Under the pieces are notes generated by a model that was not told the origin of the DNA, searched no databases, and saw only the letters and a program-made list of their open reading frames with translations. Below are positions 1-9,650 of a stretch of DNA of 64,000 nucleotides, piece by piece. Source of the stretch: Alistipes sp. CAG:435 (lineage in GTDB: Bacteria > Bacteroidota > Bacteroidia > Bacteroidales > UBA932); NCBI GenBank assembly GCA_000433355.1, contig FR893173.1, forward strand, positions 62,001-126,000. The letters run 5' to 3'. How positions within the stretch are numbered: the stretch's first letter is position 1; every line of letters begins with the position of its first letter. A program made the position numbers and the translations under genes.

Positions 1-1504
1 CGATGATGGCGGAGATGCCGGTGTTGGCGCTGCGGGCGATCCAACGACGGGTCTCAATGGCACGCAGGCATGAATATGACAGATGCTGTTTATAGCCGGG
101 GGTATCGCCCCACCAAGCATCGTTGGTGATCACGGTCAGAAGACGGGCCCCGTTGCGGACGTACCGGGTGCAATATTCCCCATAGACAGACTCGTAACAG
201 ATAGCGCAGCCCACAGGAATTGTCTCTGTCACAGAGACATGCTGAGCAGGAACATCACTATCTGGCATTGACCTACTCTCAAGATGGTCCGAAGCGACCA
301 TGGTATCTTTCGATTCGGTAGCGTGGGAATATTCATTGAAATGCAGCGGCCCGGTCTCTTTCTGGCCGACACAACGCCCCATCACACCGCCAAGCCAGTC
401 ATCGATCTTGCAGAAGAACGCCGGATAAGGTGTCATCTCGACCGCCACGACAAGCTTGCTTTTATGGAATATCTCCGGATAACTGAAGGCGTCGAGCATC
501 AAGGCGGAGTTGTGCGACTCCATCCAGACTCCGCTGCCGGCAGGACGGGCCGTGTAGGATGGCTTGAGCGCCCTTTTCAGATATGTCCTCGAAGACGCTC
601 CCACAAGCAGGTTGGCGTTCGGATGTTCGGCAAGGAACGAGGTGAATCTCTGCACGGTAGCGCTGGAGGAAAGCGAGTTCGTCACCACATCGCCGGTAAA
701 GGTCTCCGGAGCGACCAACAGCACGGGAACGCTGTCCGGGATATTCTCAAACTGGCTGATCAGCAACTCATTCTGCTCCTCCTGTGTCATTCCTCCGAAC
801 TTGTTGTACGGGTCGATGTTCGGCTGCGCGATGACAACGTCAAGGGTCTCGTCACAAGGTTCCGGCTTCAGGAACAAAGACACGATAGGAGGGGCTACAA
901 ACAACGCCAAGGTTCCCAGCAAGGCCGCGGACTTAGCCTTGAGATTGAATGTCATCCAACGTCCGCTTGCGAGAGATTCCAAAATGCCGAACACACTGAG
1001 GTTCGCCGCCCAGACAAGAAGCGAGCCGCCGAGCGTCCCGGTATATTCATACCACTGGATCCACCCTGTCGTGCGCGCGAAGGCGTTGCCAAGCACGAGC
1101 CAAGGCCAACTGATCTGCGCGTCGGTGAGGTACCACCGTTCCCACGCGATCCATGCGAAAGCTAAGAATATGTAAGGTAGCGCCCCGCTTAGCCATTTCC
1201 TGCTCCAACGGAACAGCCCGAAGATGAGCGACATCTGGAAGGCGTTGGCAAGGATGGCGAATATTCCTCCACCCACAGTCGCGTTGCAGACCCAGAAGGT
1301 CGTGGCGGCGTTCCACAGGACGAAGCACAGGTAGTGCCACCAGCAGAACCCTTTCATCTCGTCTCCCGTGGCGATGTCCTCGGCCCACAGCAGAGGCACA
1401 AAAGCGATCAACGACAACCAACCAGTCCCCGGAACCAGGAACGGAACGCTAAGCAAAGCTGACGAAAGGACTGTCAGCAGTAATATTGTCAATTTTCTGG
1501 ACAT
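1..1504 (-). CDS. lnt: Apolipoprotein N-acyltransferase (partial, C-terminus outside window)
   Basis: Read by translating the minus strand from an ATG at 1504; the frame stays open to the window edge, about 501 codons. The N-terminal half is a run of hydrophobic segments, as in Lnt. The second half is a nitrilase-like domain with the three expected catalytic regions: VAPETF (Glu), the Lys of HKSKLVV before a Tyr-Pro pair, and GCAICYE (Cys). Lnt adds the third acyl chain to lipoproteins in the inner membrane, which fits a window full of lipoproteins. The final C-terminal part is missing. A minus-strand -7 box lies only 6 bases before the ATG, so the mRNA may be nearly leaderless. Confidence 0.93.
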   Translation of the reverse strand, partial: MSRKLTILLLTVLSSALLSVPFLVPGTGWLSLIAFVPLLWAEDIATGDEMKGFCWWHYLCFVLWNAATTFWVCNATVGGGIFAILANAFQMSLIFGLFRWSRKWLSGALPYIFLAFAWIAWERWYLTDAQISWPWLVLGNAFARTTGWIQWYEYTGTLGGSLLVWAANLSVFGILESLASGRWMTFNLKAKSAALLGTLALFVAPPIVSLFLKPEPCDETLDVVIAQPNIDPYNKFGGMTQEEQNELLISQFENIPDSVPVLLVAPETFTGDVVTNSLSSSATVQRFTSFLAEHPNANLLVGASSRTYLKRALKPSYTARPAGSGVWMESHNSALMLDAFSYPEIFHKSKLVVAVEMTPYPAFFCKIDDWLGGVMGRCVGQKETGPLHFNEYSHATESKDTMVASDHLESRSMPDSDVPAQHVSVTETIPVGCAICYESVYGEYCTRYVRNGARLLTVITNDAWWGDTPGYKQHLSYSCLRAIETRRWIARSANTGISAII

Positions 1505-1510
1505 AATCTG

Positions 1511-1518
1511 CAAAGATA
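1511..1518 (-). promoter_or_regulatory. Bacteroidota -7 box for lnt
   Basis: The minus strand reads TATCTTTG, a perfect TAnnTTTG, followed by CAGATT and the lnt ATG. The position 19 bases further upstream reads TTCT, only a weak match to the -33 TTTG. The box lies in the short gap after the upstream gene. Confidence 0.5.
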
Positions 1519-1535
1519 TGGAATTCGATTTGATT

Positions 1536-4070
1536 TTAGAACTTGAACTCCAGACCGAAGGTGACCACGAAGCGGTTGTCATGCGGAACCTTCACCCCGT
1601 CCTTCATCTCATAGCGGTGGGTCATCCTCCAGAAAGCGTCGATTCTCAGGATTCTGAATATGTTCGTGATTCCCGCTCCCATCTCGATGTAGGGGCGGTT
1701 CAGTTTGCCCATCTTCTCAGGGAACAACATCACAGCGCCGGATTTATCATCCCCGATGATTCCGTTGTTCTGCCTCCTTACCGTACCGTAAGCCGCTCTC
1801 AGCGACGCCACTTCCCTCCACTGAAGCCTTTTCAGCAATGGAATCTTGCCAAGAAAGAACCCTTTGAAATTATGCTCCCAGAAGAAGGTGGTCCAAAGGT
1901 CGGAGGCGAACTCATAGTAGTTCATGCAGTTGAAGGCATACCGCGAGAACGTGTAGGTTCCGTTGCCCTCGTGGATCTTGAGCATGGGATAGGGCACCTT
2001 TCCTACAATCGTGCCTGAGCTCAGATTGAACTTTGACAATCCCAGGGGAGGAATCGGCAGTGTGTACTGGATCGACAGCTCCGGCCTGAAGTAGGAATAT
2101 TCATTCTTCCCTATTCCCTTGGTCGATCCGATGAGGTCAAGCGTCACGACAGGGTACTTCGAGTACATGTAGTGTTTGTCGAACACCCCTCTGGTGACGA
2201 TCTCGTCCTTCGAGAAACGGAGCTGGACATGCGCCTGGTTGTATCCGACCGAATTGAATATGTTCCCGTCGCGGGAAACCATCGGCACGAACGGATTGGA
2301 GAATATCCTCCTGCTCTCCAACGAGAAGATCATGTTGAAATTCTGCGACCATTCTTTTTGCCAGGAAAGGGCGTAATCATTCACCATGCTCATTTTCTGG
2401 CTGTTGGCCTTGGCGAGAACCGATGACATAAGACTTCCGCTGCCATAGACCGACGGACCTTTGCCCAACTGCATCGCGTCATGCTTGTACGAGAGTGTCA
2501 GTTTGCTGGTCGGCTGGTTGTTGAACATGTACTCGAACGTTCCGCCACCCTTGAACGTCTTGTCCTTGAAACCGTAGGCGGCATATCCCATGAACCTGAC
2601 CTTGCGGCTGAAATCCTTGGTGGTACGGGCTCCGAGCTGGATTCTTCCGCCCTCCAACTCATTGAAGCTGTACAAGGAGGAATACGGGCCGAAACCGACA
2701 TATTTCGTGTTGAGGAAGCCGTTGACCAGCATCTCAGCTATGGCATAGACATCCTTGTAGAGCGGGACATTCTTGATGGAATCCACCATGTTGTAGATTC
2801 CCCGCTCCTTCTCGCTCAACGGGAACGGACGCACGCTCTGCCAATATTCCTCGTCATTGTTCATAACATCCTTCCCGGCCTTGACCTGAGCGCTGATGTC
2901 ATCCTTGTCCTCTTTGAAAGTCGTTACGAAGTCCGGATTGGAGTAGTCAATCTGCCGGTTTCCGAGGAACGTGACGATCTTCGAGGAGTCCCGCATCGTC
3001 GGCGAGAAATCCACATACATCCTGTCCTGCTTGTAGAACCAAGTCGAATCCGCAAGCCTGGAGTTCACGACATCTATGGTCATATCCCTGACCCAATTCA
3101 CATTGGAACCTTTCTTGAGTCTTACATGGATGTCCCGGAGAGCATATTCCTCAGCGTCGATGGACATCTCGCCGTCGAAGGTCGGAGAGGACACCCATTG
3201 GGAAGGATGGAAACGGATCTTGTAGGTCTTGCGCCCCTCGACCTGAAGACTGTCAACCAAATAATAGTTGTAGTAGGTCATTCCGGAGGAAGAAAGCGGC
3301 GACGGGATCTCCACCTGGAATATGTTGATGTAATTGTCGTAGAAGTTGGTCTTCACATACATATTCCCTGTGAACTGGGCAAGGACCGGATCCTTGTCAA
3401 CCCCGGAGATCCTGGTGGCCTTGATGATCTCCCTGTTGGAAGGCGGATCCTTACGGTGGTAGTACTTTGATGTTGTCTCTGAGATCAAGACCGGAAGGAA
3501 AGGCATACCGGACACTACGGAGGTGTCCATATAGTCATAGACGAACTTGAACTCCTTAGGCAGGAAACCGCTTATCATCCGGCTCTCCGGATTCGTGATG
3601 TCCAATTCCATCTTGGTATATACATCGCAGCTGTAAAGCTGGCGCCTCTCCGGATTGTTCCTGGATTTCGCCTCGTCAATCTTTCTCAGAATCGAGCGCA
3701 TATAACGGTCGTCAGGCTTCACGACAGCGGCATTGAGCTCATCCACAACCGGTTTCAGGGAGAAGTTGATTTCATTGAACCTATGTGGATTCACCCTCGC
3801 GACCTGCTCTTCGTAGCCGAGTATCGATGCAGACAGCATGGTCAGTGTGTCCCTGGTCTCCAGAAAGTAATAGCCGTCCAGATCCGCGGAGACCCCGACC
3901 GTCGAGTTCTGGAAATATATTCCGGCGAAAGGGATTCCTTCACCGGTGGACGCGTCCACGACACGCCCTTTCACCTTTGTAGCCTGGGCGCTGGCCAGGG
4001 AGATGGAAAGGATCGTCAGGATGATGGTTACAGATAAAGTTCTAAGTATGTGTCTTAAACTGGTTGTCAT
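1536..4070 (-). CDS. DUF5686 outer-membrane protein with carboxypeptidase-regulatory-like N-terminal domain
   Basis: About 844 residues. I chose the ATG at 4070 (MTTSLRHIL) because it begins a normal signal peptide ending near SLASAQA; an earlier ATG at 4097 overlaps the upstream gene. The first 100 mature residues are a CarboxypepD_reg-like beta sandwich (KGRVVDASTGEGIPFAG). The rest matches the layout of DUF5686, a Bacteroidota family predicted to form an outer-membrane barrel, ending in a typical aromatic FGLEFKF. The substrate is unknown. It follows the DUF4783 gene by 23 bases and precedes lnt by 31, so the three may share a transcript. Confidence 0.85.
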   Translation of the reverse strand: MTTSLRHILRTLSVTIILTILSISLASAQATKVKGRVVDASTGEGIPFAGIYFQNSTVGVSADLDGYYFLETRDTLTMLSASILGYEEQVARVNPHRFNEINFSLKPVVDELNAAVVKPDDRYMRSILRKIDEAKSRNNPERRQLYSCDVYTKMELDITNPESRMISGFLPKEFKFVYDYMDTSVVSGMPFLPVLISETTSKYYHRKDPPSNREIIKATRISGVDKDPVLAQFTGNMYVKTNFYDNYINIFQVEIPSPLSSSGMTYYNYYLVDSLQVEGRKTYKIRFHPSQWVSSPTFDGEMSIDAEEYALRDIHVRLKKGSNVNWVRDMTIDVVNSRLADSTWFYKQDRMYVDFSPTMRDSSKIVTFLGNRQIDYSNPDFVTTFKEDKDDISAQVKAGKDVMNNDEEYWQSVRPFPLSEKERGIYNMVDSIKNVPLYKDVYAIAEMLVNGFLNTKYVGFGPYSSLYSFNELEGGRIQLGARTTKDFSRKVRFMGYAAYGFKDKTFKGGGTFEYMFNNQPTSKLTLSYKHDAMQLGKGPSVYGSGSLMSSVLAKANSQKMSMVNDYALSWQKEWSQNFNMIFSLESRRIFSNPFVPMVSRDGNIFNSVGYNQAHVQLRFSKDEIVTRGVFDKHYMYSKYPVVTLDLIGSTKGIGKNEYSYFRPELSIQYTLPIPPLGLSKFNLSSGTIVGKVPYPMLKIHEGNGTYTFSRYAFNCMNYYEFASDLWTTFFWEHNFKGFFLGKIPLLKRLQWREVASLRAAYGTVRRQNNGIIGDDKSGAVMLFPEKMGKLNRPYIEMGAGITNIFRILRIDAFWRMTHRYEMKDGVKVPHDNRFVVTFGLEFKF

Positions 4071-4093
4071 TATTAAATTTCCCAAAGCCGGAA

Positions 4094-4498
4094 TCATCGG
4101 ATTCTGTCAATCTTCAACTGCTGGATCTTGTACCGCCCCCCGCAGTCGCTGACAAAAATCGTGACTTCGAAAACTTCACCGCCGGCGTTCAGGAAGCCCA
4201 AGGCGTACTTGGAATTGGACCGCGACGCCGTGTGACGGATCTCGAACGAGCGTGGCGTGTGATTGTCAAAGAAGGCCTTGAGAATCTGCTTCGCCTGATT
4301 CTTGCTGGAATCGTTGGTGGTGGACATGATCGTTATCTCAAGATTGTCATCGAACCAGGCGGACAGCCTCTCGGCGTCACCGTTGCCCAGATACTTCGCT
4401 ATCGGCACAAACACGTCATAACTGTCAGCGACGGCAGTGCCGCTGAACAAGGACAGCATCACGGTTAAGGACGTGAATATCTTAGCAAAGACCTTCAT
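4094..4498 (-). CDS. DUF4783 family periplasmic protein
   Basis: 134 residues with a signal peptide (MKVFAKIFTSLTVMLSLFSGTAVAD). The mature part resembles the NTF2-like fold of DUF4783: FVPIAKYLGNGDAERLSAWFDDN near the start and a GGRYKIQQLKID strand at the end. Members are small, secreted and of unknown function in Bacteroidota. It lies 23 bases upstream of the DUF5686 gene on the same strand and is divergent from rlmH. Confidence 0.82.
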   Translation of the reverse strand: MKVFAKIFTSLTVMLSLFSGTAVADSYDVFVPIAKYLGNGDAERLSAWFDDNLEITIMSTTNDSSKNQAKQILKAFFDNHTPRSFEIRHTASRSNSKYALGFLNAGGEVFEVTIFVSDCGGRYKIQQLKIDRIR

Positions 4499-4552
4499 AG
4501 CGGAATCGTCTGTTACAAATTCCGAGCCACGTCATTAAAACATTTTGGAATA

Positions 4553-4584
4553 TTTGAATAATCAAGACATCTTCATTATTTTTG
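4553..4584 (+). promoter_or_regulatory. Promoter for rlmH and the downstream histidine kinase
   Basis: TTTG at 4553-4556 and TATTTTTG at 4577-4584 are separated by 20 bases, matching the Bacteroidota -33/-7 consensus. The rlmH start codon is 41 bases downstream. Confidence 0.7.
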
Positions 4585-4625
4585 TAAAGAATAGGTTAGA
4601 GGAACACCACCAAAGTTATCATCAG

Positions 4626-5099
4626 ATGAAGATTTCCTTGTTGACAGTCGGGAAGACCGACATAGATTGGGTACGGAAAGGTCTGGAGACATATTCTTCC
4701 AGACTGTCGCATTATGTGCCGTTCACGGTCTGCGAGATCCCGGAGCTGAAGAACACCTCGGCGCTGTCGAAAGCGCAGATCAAGTGGAAAGAGGGTGAAC
4801 TGATACTCAAGAACATAAAACCATCCGACAGGGTCATACTGCTGGACGAGCATGGGAAAGAGTACCGTTCCATCGAATTCGCGGAAGAAATAAGGAAGAT
4901 GACGCTCGGCGGTGGCAAAGATATTGTATTTGTGATCGGCGGCGCCTACGGCTTCTCTGACGCGGTCTATGACAGATGCGACGGAAAGATCTCCTTGTCG
5001 AGGATGACTTTCTCGCACCAGATGGTCAGGACCATATTCACTGAACAGCTTTACAGGGCGTTCACTATAATAAAAGGAGAACCATACCATCACGAATGA
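4626..5099 (+). CDS. rlmH: 23S rRNA (pseudouridine1915-N3)-methyltransferase RlmH
   Basis: 157 residues from the ATG at 4626 (MKISLLTVGKT), the usual RlmH length; an earlier in-frame ATG at 4545 would precede the promoter's -7 box and add an unconserved leader. SPOUT-fold marks are visible: LLDEHGKEY, the glycine-rich FVIGGAYGF knot segment that binds SAM, and the conserved tail EQLYRAFTIIKGEPYHHE. It methylates pseudouridine 1915 of 23S rRNA. The stop overlaps the next start in an ATGA arrangement, suggesting translational coupling to the histidine kinase. Confidence 0.95.
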   Translation: MKISLLTVGKTDIDWVRKGLETYSSRLSHYVPFTVCEIPELKNTSALSKAQIKWKEGELILKNIKPSDRVILLDEHGKEYRSIEFAEEIRKMTLGGGKDIVFVIGGAYGFSDAVYDRCDGKISLSRMTFSHQMVRTIFTEQLYRAFTIIKGEPYHHE

Positions 5100-8000
5100 G
5101 CATAAAGAGGTTTGGCATAAAGAATTTCCTGGCGGGAGGATTCCTGGCGTTCGCCGTGATCCTTCTCGTGTTCTCGCTGTCTGTCAGCAAGCTTCCGGGC
5201 AACACGGAAAGGGAAGCCGTCAAGGTCAGCAGAGCCGTCAGCAAAAGGTTGCACATTCTGGATGAATATATCGGATCGGCCCTCACGGCCGACCGCAGGG
5301 TATGGGCCGGCCACAATGACGTGCCGTCCGACATGGTCATCTACAGATACATAGACGACACTCTCCTGTCATGGTGCAACCAGTTCCCGGTCAGGAACGA
5401 CAACATAGCCTCCAGAATAGTTTTCCCGAGGCTGTCCAAGCCTGGAGAAAGCATAAACTCACCGCTCGCCGAAGTCACTTCCGAGCCGTCATTCGTCAAC
5501 TATGGCCAGAAATGGTATCTTGTGAAAGCGGAGACCTTGGGGAGCAGGAAGGTGATAGCCGGGCTTGAGATTGTCGATTCGATGTCCGAGGATAGTCCAA
5601 ACGGGGTGAACCAAAAACTCAGTCTTGGCAGGAACTACACCATCGTCCCGCTGTCGGAAAGCAGCGGCTCGGCAGTTACGTTCGACGGAAAGCCTGTGTT
5701 CAAAATCATGTCGAGCCCGGTCTCCGGCCAATCAGCGGCGACCCACTCGACAATGATCTGGCTTGCCATCGCCTGCTTCACCATCGCGTCACTCCTGCAT
5801 CTGGCCGAAAAGAGAAGCATGAAACGGCTTCTCATGGTTTTGGCCGGGCTTCTCGCGGTGATCGTGGCCACCTATCTCTGGGGTGAGAACATGAAGAACA
5901 GCGCAAGGCTTTTCTCGCCTACGGTCTATGCGGACGGGCAGCTGTTCAATTCCCTTGGAGCGGTGTTGATAGCATCAATGCTCATAGTGCTTTGTGTAAG
6001 CTGTTCATTCGTGACCAGGGACGACATATTCAGAAGGATCCTCAAGAGCCGGCACGTCAAAGGCACTCTATGGACATATACCACCTGCGTGTCGTTTCTG
6101 GTCATAGGAGTCCTGGCCTTTGTCCACATCATATTCAAGAGCATAATCCTGAACTCCAACATCTCGCTTGAGCTATACCGGCTCAACGACCTGAACATAT
6201 TCAGTTTTCTCGTCTATCTGACACTGACAGGGCTTTTAATGACCATTCCGCTGCTGACCCAGATGCTCATGCCAGCCCTCAAGCACCTGCTCGGCATAAG
6301 GCATGATCTGTTCTCAGCGGGAAGCAGGACAGTCACAGCGGTCATTTTCTCCGCCTACATGGTGATAATGGCAGGCACACTTGGATTCCGGAAAGAGCAG
6401 AACAAGGTCAATGTGTGGGCGAACAGACTGTCCATGGAAAGAGACATCAGTCTTGAGCTTGAGCTGCGACGGGTGGAGGACAAGATCGCTTCCGACCAGC
6501 TGATCGCCACTCTGTCAGCCATACAGAACAGCAACGGCATCATCCTGAACAGAATCATAGAAAGCTACATGCCAAGAGCCTCACAGGACTACGACATCAT
6601 TGTGGAGCTCTTCCCGGAGAACGTCAAGGACAAGGGTGCGATAGCATATTTCACCGAGATGATCAGCCGCGGAAAGGTGATTTCCGCGGATTCCAGATTC
6701 AGGTACATGAGGGACTCCGGCGGCCACAGTCTCTATGCCGGCAGCTTCGCCTACTACAACCCCGGCAGCGGGGTCACGATGATGCTCATGCGGGTGTCAC
6801 CCAAGTCGAACCGCGAGAACAAAGGCTACGCACGCCTGCTTGGCTATTCCGCCCCTGGAGACGTGCTGATTCCGGCAAGGTACTCATACGCGAAGTATTC
6901 CAACAAGTCCCTGACATCCTACAAGGGAAACTACTCGTATCCTACCATAGTGGACGATGAGCTTGAGAAAGTGATCGAAGAGGCTGATGACGGTGTGGTT
7001 CGGATGAACGGTTACACACATTTCGTCAACAAGATCTCCGACAATAACCTTATCATCGTCTCAAGGCCCAAAACCGAGGATTTCTCCTACATCGTCGCCT
7101 TCCTATTCCTGACGCTGGTATTCTACTTCTGCCTTACCCTCCTGACACTCAACCGCATCCATCCAAGGCAACGTGAGAGCAACTATTACAAGTCCAGGAT
7201 CAACGCGGCGATGCTCATGGCACTGGTCATGACGCTTATAGCGCTGGCTACCGTCAGCGTGCTGTTCGTATATAGAAGGAACAACGCCAACCTGAAATCC
7301 TCCATGGCCGACAAGGTCAACTCACTCCAGACACTGCTTCAGGCCAGATGCCGGTACGTACAGGATTTCACCGACTTCAGCGCGCAGGAGGCGTCAGTCA
7401 TCCTGGAGGACATCAGCAACACGATGAAGTCCGACATCACCCTTTACACCACAAGCGGCAAGGAATTCCGCTCCACCACCCCTGAAGTGTTCGACAGGAT
7501 GCTTCTCGGCTCAAGGATGAATCCGGACGCGTTTGAAAGCATCATATACAAAAACAAGAGATACTACATCGGAAAGGAGAGCATCGGAGACAAACGGACA
7601 TATTTCCTCTACGCCCCGGTGTTCAACGCGCAAGGCAGTATGATCGCCATCATGTGCTCGCCGTTCACAGACGAGAGCTTCGACTTCAAGTCCGAGGCCG
7701 TGCTGCACTCCATCTCTGTCATCACCGTGTTCATGATTCTGCTCCTTCTGGCCAGGTTCATCATGGCCACGGCGGTGGACAAGATGTTCAAGCCTCTGTC
7801 CGAGATGGGACGCAAGATGAACGAGGCAAGCATCAACAATCTTGAATATATCGTTTACGAGAGGGATGACGAGGTCGCGCGGCTTGTCCGGGCCTACAAC
7901 CTGATGGTGCACGACCTTTACAACTCCACCAGAAAACTGACCCAGGCGGAAAGGGATAAGGCGTGGGCCACCATGGCGCGTCAGGTCGCTCATGAGATCA

Positions 8001-8656
8001 AGAATCCTCTCACCCCGATAAAGCTTCAGATCCAGAGGCTTATCAGAATGAAGAAGAACGGGAATCCGGCATGGGCAGACCGGTTCGATGAGATTTCCGT
8101 GGAGGTTCTCAAGCAGATAGACCTGCTGGCTGACACCGCGAATGAATTCTCCACTTTCGCGAAACTCTACACGGAGGAACCGGTGGAGATCAATCTGGAC
8201 AACCTTCTGAAGGAAGAGATCGACCTGTTCGACAGCAGGGACAACATCCGATTCTCCTACATGGGACTTGACAACGCCACTGTCATGGGGCCGAAACCAC
8301 AGCTTACCCGTGTGTTCGTCAACTTGATAAACAATGCTGTCCAGGCTATAGAGAACGCTCAGACGGAGGCGGAAGAAAAAGGGCTGGAGCCGTTTACAGG
8401 TCGGATTGTGGTGTCATTACGTCTGTCCTCCAAGGATGGATTCTACGACATCGTCTTCGAGGACAACGGTCCTGGAGTCAGTGAGGAAAACCGCTCGAAA
8501 CTCTTCACCCCGAACTTCACGACAAAGAGCAACGGCACCGGTCTGGGCCTGTCCATCTGCAGGAATATTCTTGAGAAATGCAACGGGGAGATCTTCTACT
8601 CCAAGTCTTTCTCCCTCAAGGGAGCGTGCTTTACCGTCCGTTTCCCTCGGAGATAG
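5096..8656 (+). CDS. Large NtrY-like membrane sensor histidine kinase
   Basis: 1186 residues. Several transmembrane segments near residues 10-30 and about 218-430 surround extracytoplasmic stretches. A second sensor region lies between a segment near 665 and one near 870. Then come a HAMP-like linker (about 880-950), HisKA with the phospho-acceptor His near residue 966 (VAHEIKNPLTPIK), and the HATPase with N-box NLINNAVQAIE near 1076, DNGPGV, and GTGLGLS near 1146. The HEIKNPLTPIK box is the NtrY/AtoS type. No response regulator lies beside it, so the partner must be elsewhere. It overlaps rlmH by four bases and converges on the LysE gene with a 14-base gap. Confidence 0.88.
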   Translation: MSIKRFGIKNFLAGGFLAFAVILLVFSLSVSKLPGNTEREAVKVSRAVSKRLHILDEYIGSALTADRRVWAGHNDVPSDMVIYRYIDDTLLSWCNQFPVRNDNIASRIVFPRLSKPGESINSPLAEVTSEPSFVNYGQKWYLVKAETLGSRKVIAGLEIVDSMSEDSPNGVNQKLSLGRNYTIVPLSESSGSAVTFDGKPVFKIMSSPVSGQSAATHSTMIWLAIACFTIASLLHLAEKRSMKRLLMVLAGLLAVIVATYLWGENMKNSARLFSPTVYADGQLFNSLGAVLIASMLIVLCVSCSFVTRDDIFRRILKSRHVKGTLWTYTTCVSFLVIGVLAFVHIIFKSIILNSNISLELYRLNDLNIFSFLVYLTLTGLLMTIPLLTQMLMPALKHLLGIRHDLFSAGSRTVTAVIFSAYMVIMAGTLGFRKEQNKVNVWANRLSMERDISLELELRRVEDKIASDQLIATLSAIQNSNGIILNRIIESYMPRASQDYDIIVELFPENVKDKGAIAYFTEMISRGKVISADSRFRYMRDSGGHSLYAGSFAYYNPGSGVTMMLMRVSPKSNRENKGYARLLGYSAPGDVLIPARYSYAKYSNKSLTSYKGNYSYPTIVDDELEKVIEEADDGVVRMNGYTHFVNKISDNNLIIVSRPKTEDFSYIVAFLFLTLVFYFCLTLLTLNRIHPRQRESNYYKSRINAAMLMALVMTLIALATVSVLFVYRRNNANLKSSMADKVNSLQTLLQARCRYVQDFTDFSAQEASVILEDISNTMKSDITLYTTSGKEFRSTTPEVFDRMLLGSRMNPDAFESIIYKNKRYYIGKESIGDKRTYFLYAPVFNAQGSMIAIMCSPFTDESFDFKSEAVLHSISVITVFMILLLLARFIMATAVDKMFKPLSEMGRKMNEASINNLEYIVYERDDEVARLVRAYNLMVHDLYNSTRKLTQAERDKAWATMARQVAHEIKNPLTPIKLQIQRLIRMKKNGNPAWADRFDEISVEVLKQIDLLADTANEFSTFAKLYTEEPVEINLDNLLKEEIDLFDSRDNIRFSYMGLDNATVMGPKPQLTRVFVNLINNAVQAIENAQTEAEEKGLEPFTGRIVVSLRLSSKDGFYDIVFEDNGPGVSEENRSKLFTPNFTTKSNGTGLGLSICRNILEKCNGEIFYSKSFSLKGACFTVRFPRR

Positions 8657-8670
8657 ACGTGTACAATCCG

Positions 8671-9264
8671 TCAGAAAATCAGCATGACCGCGCTGAAAAC
8701 CAGCGCGGCGGCAAGGACTATGTCGATGATTCTGCCGTACTTTTCCGTCAGGCTGTCAAGCGCCGAGCCGGCCACAAGCCAGACCAGGTTCGCCACCGGA
8801 CCGGCAAGGGTCAATAAGGCGCCGACTTTCGCAAGTTCGATGAATGAGCTTGAATATGGCAGGACAAATGTTCCAAGGGCCGTCAGGCAGAACATCCAGA
8901 CCTTGGCGTTTGTTATCTCGATGGCAATTCCCGTCTTTACCGTGCAGGATTTCGCCATGTCCTCCTTCGACTGGCCGGATTTGACGATGATCATCACCGC
9001 AAGACAGACCATGTATAGGGCTCCGGCGTATGACAGCCATTTGACATAAGGCCCAAGCACATCGCCAAGGAAATGCGCCACCAGCACCAAAGTCACGTCT
9101 ATGAAAAGGAATCCGATCACAAAACCCCACCAGATCCGCATCGCACGCTTCCTTCCGAAGTGGATTCCGGAATGGAATGCGCACAGGTTAGACGGCCCCG
9201 GAGTGTACCCCAGAGCCAGGATGTAAAGCAGCAATGACGGCAGCATCTGTGACGGCATAATCAA
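8671..9264 (-). CDS. LysE/RhtB family amino-acid exporter
   Basis: 197 residues, the family's usual size, with about six hydrophobic segments. The hallmark GYTPGPSN lies near residues 19-26, where RhtB proteins carry TPGP. Members export amino acids or other small metabolites across the inner membrane; the substrate cannot be told from sequence. It is convergent with the histidine kinase and stands alone on its strand. Confidence 0.87.
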   Translation of the reverse strand: MIMPSQMLPSLLLYILALGYTPGPSNLCAFHSGIHFGRKRAMRIWWGFVIGFLFIDVTLVLVAHFLGDVLGPYVKWLSYAGALYMVCLAVMIIVKSGQSKEDMAKSCTVKTGIAIEITNAKVWMFCLTALGTFVLPYSSSFIELAKVGALLTLAGPVANLVWLVAGSALDSLTEKYGRIIDIVLAAALVFSAVMLIF

Positions 9265-9317
9265 TAATCAAACGTCTTACGAAATTAATCAGAATAATCA
9301 AATATTCCAAATAACGC

Positions 9318-9350
9318 AAAAGAGACCCGCCTTTGTGGCGAGCCTCTTTT
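9318..9350 (-). terminator. Intrinsic terminator after tRNA-Arg
   Basis: On the minus strand AAAAGAG pairs with CTCTTTT around a GC-rich stem (CGCC/GGCG), followed by a short T run. It starts one base past the tRNA 3' end. Confidence 0.75.
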
Positions 9351-9351
9351 G

Positions 9352-9423
9352 TAGTCCCAATAGGAATCGAACCTATATTTAAGGTTTAGGAAACCTCCGT
9401 TCTATCCGTTGAACTATGGGACC
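9352..9423 (-). tRNA. tRNA-Arg (anticodon CCT)
   Basis: The minus strand folds into a full cloverleaf: acceptor GGTCCCA/TGGGACT with a G-U first pair, anticodon loop TTCCTAA on a 5-bp stem giving CCT, and the T-loop TTCGATT. The CCA end is not encoded. It lies 21 bases downstream of rpmF and ahead of a terminator. Confidence 0.95.
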
Positions 9424-9444
9424 ATTAGTTTTCTACCGAAGAGA

Positions 9445-9627
9445 CTACTCCGCGCTCTTCTCGATGATCTGACGTCCTCTGTAGTAACCGCACTCAGGGC
9501 AAATGTGATGATACATCACTGTTGCGCCGCAGTTAGGGCAGGTAGCGAGAGTAGGAACCGGAGCGAAATCATGGGTCCTTCTCTTGTCTCTTCTCTGCTT
9601 TGAGACTTTGTGTTTCGGATGTGCCAT
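9445..9627 (-). CDS. rpmF: 50S ribosomal protein L32
   Basis: 60 residues starting MAHPKHKVSKQRRDKRRTH, typical of L32. Two CxxC pairs (CPNC and CPEC) form the zinc site of the C+ paralogue. It follows the YceD-like DUF177 gene by 23 bases, the widely conserved yceD-rpmF pairing. Confidence 0.97.
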   Translation of the reverse strand: MAHPKHKVSKQRRDKRRTHDFAPVPTLATCPNCGATVMYHHICPECGYYRGRQIIEKSAE

Positions 9628-9650
9628 AGTTAATTATTCTTAAATTTTTA

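Noticed and set aside
284..1165. Long plus-strand open frame of 293 codons
   Set aside because: It is the complement of lnt, whose translation has clear transmembrane and catalytic motifs; the plus-strand product is Arg/His-rich with no family features.
2481..3470. Plus-strand open frame of 329 codons
   Set aside because: It lies wholly inside the DUF5686 gene on the other strand and shows the composition of an antisense shadow.
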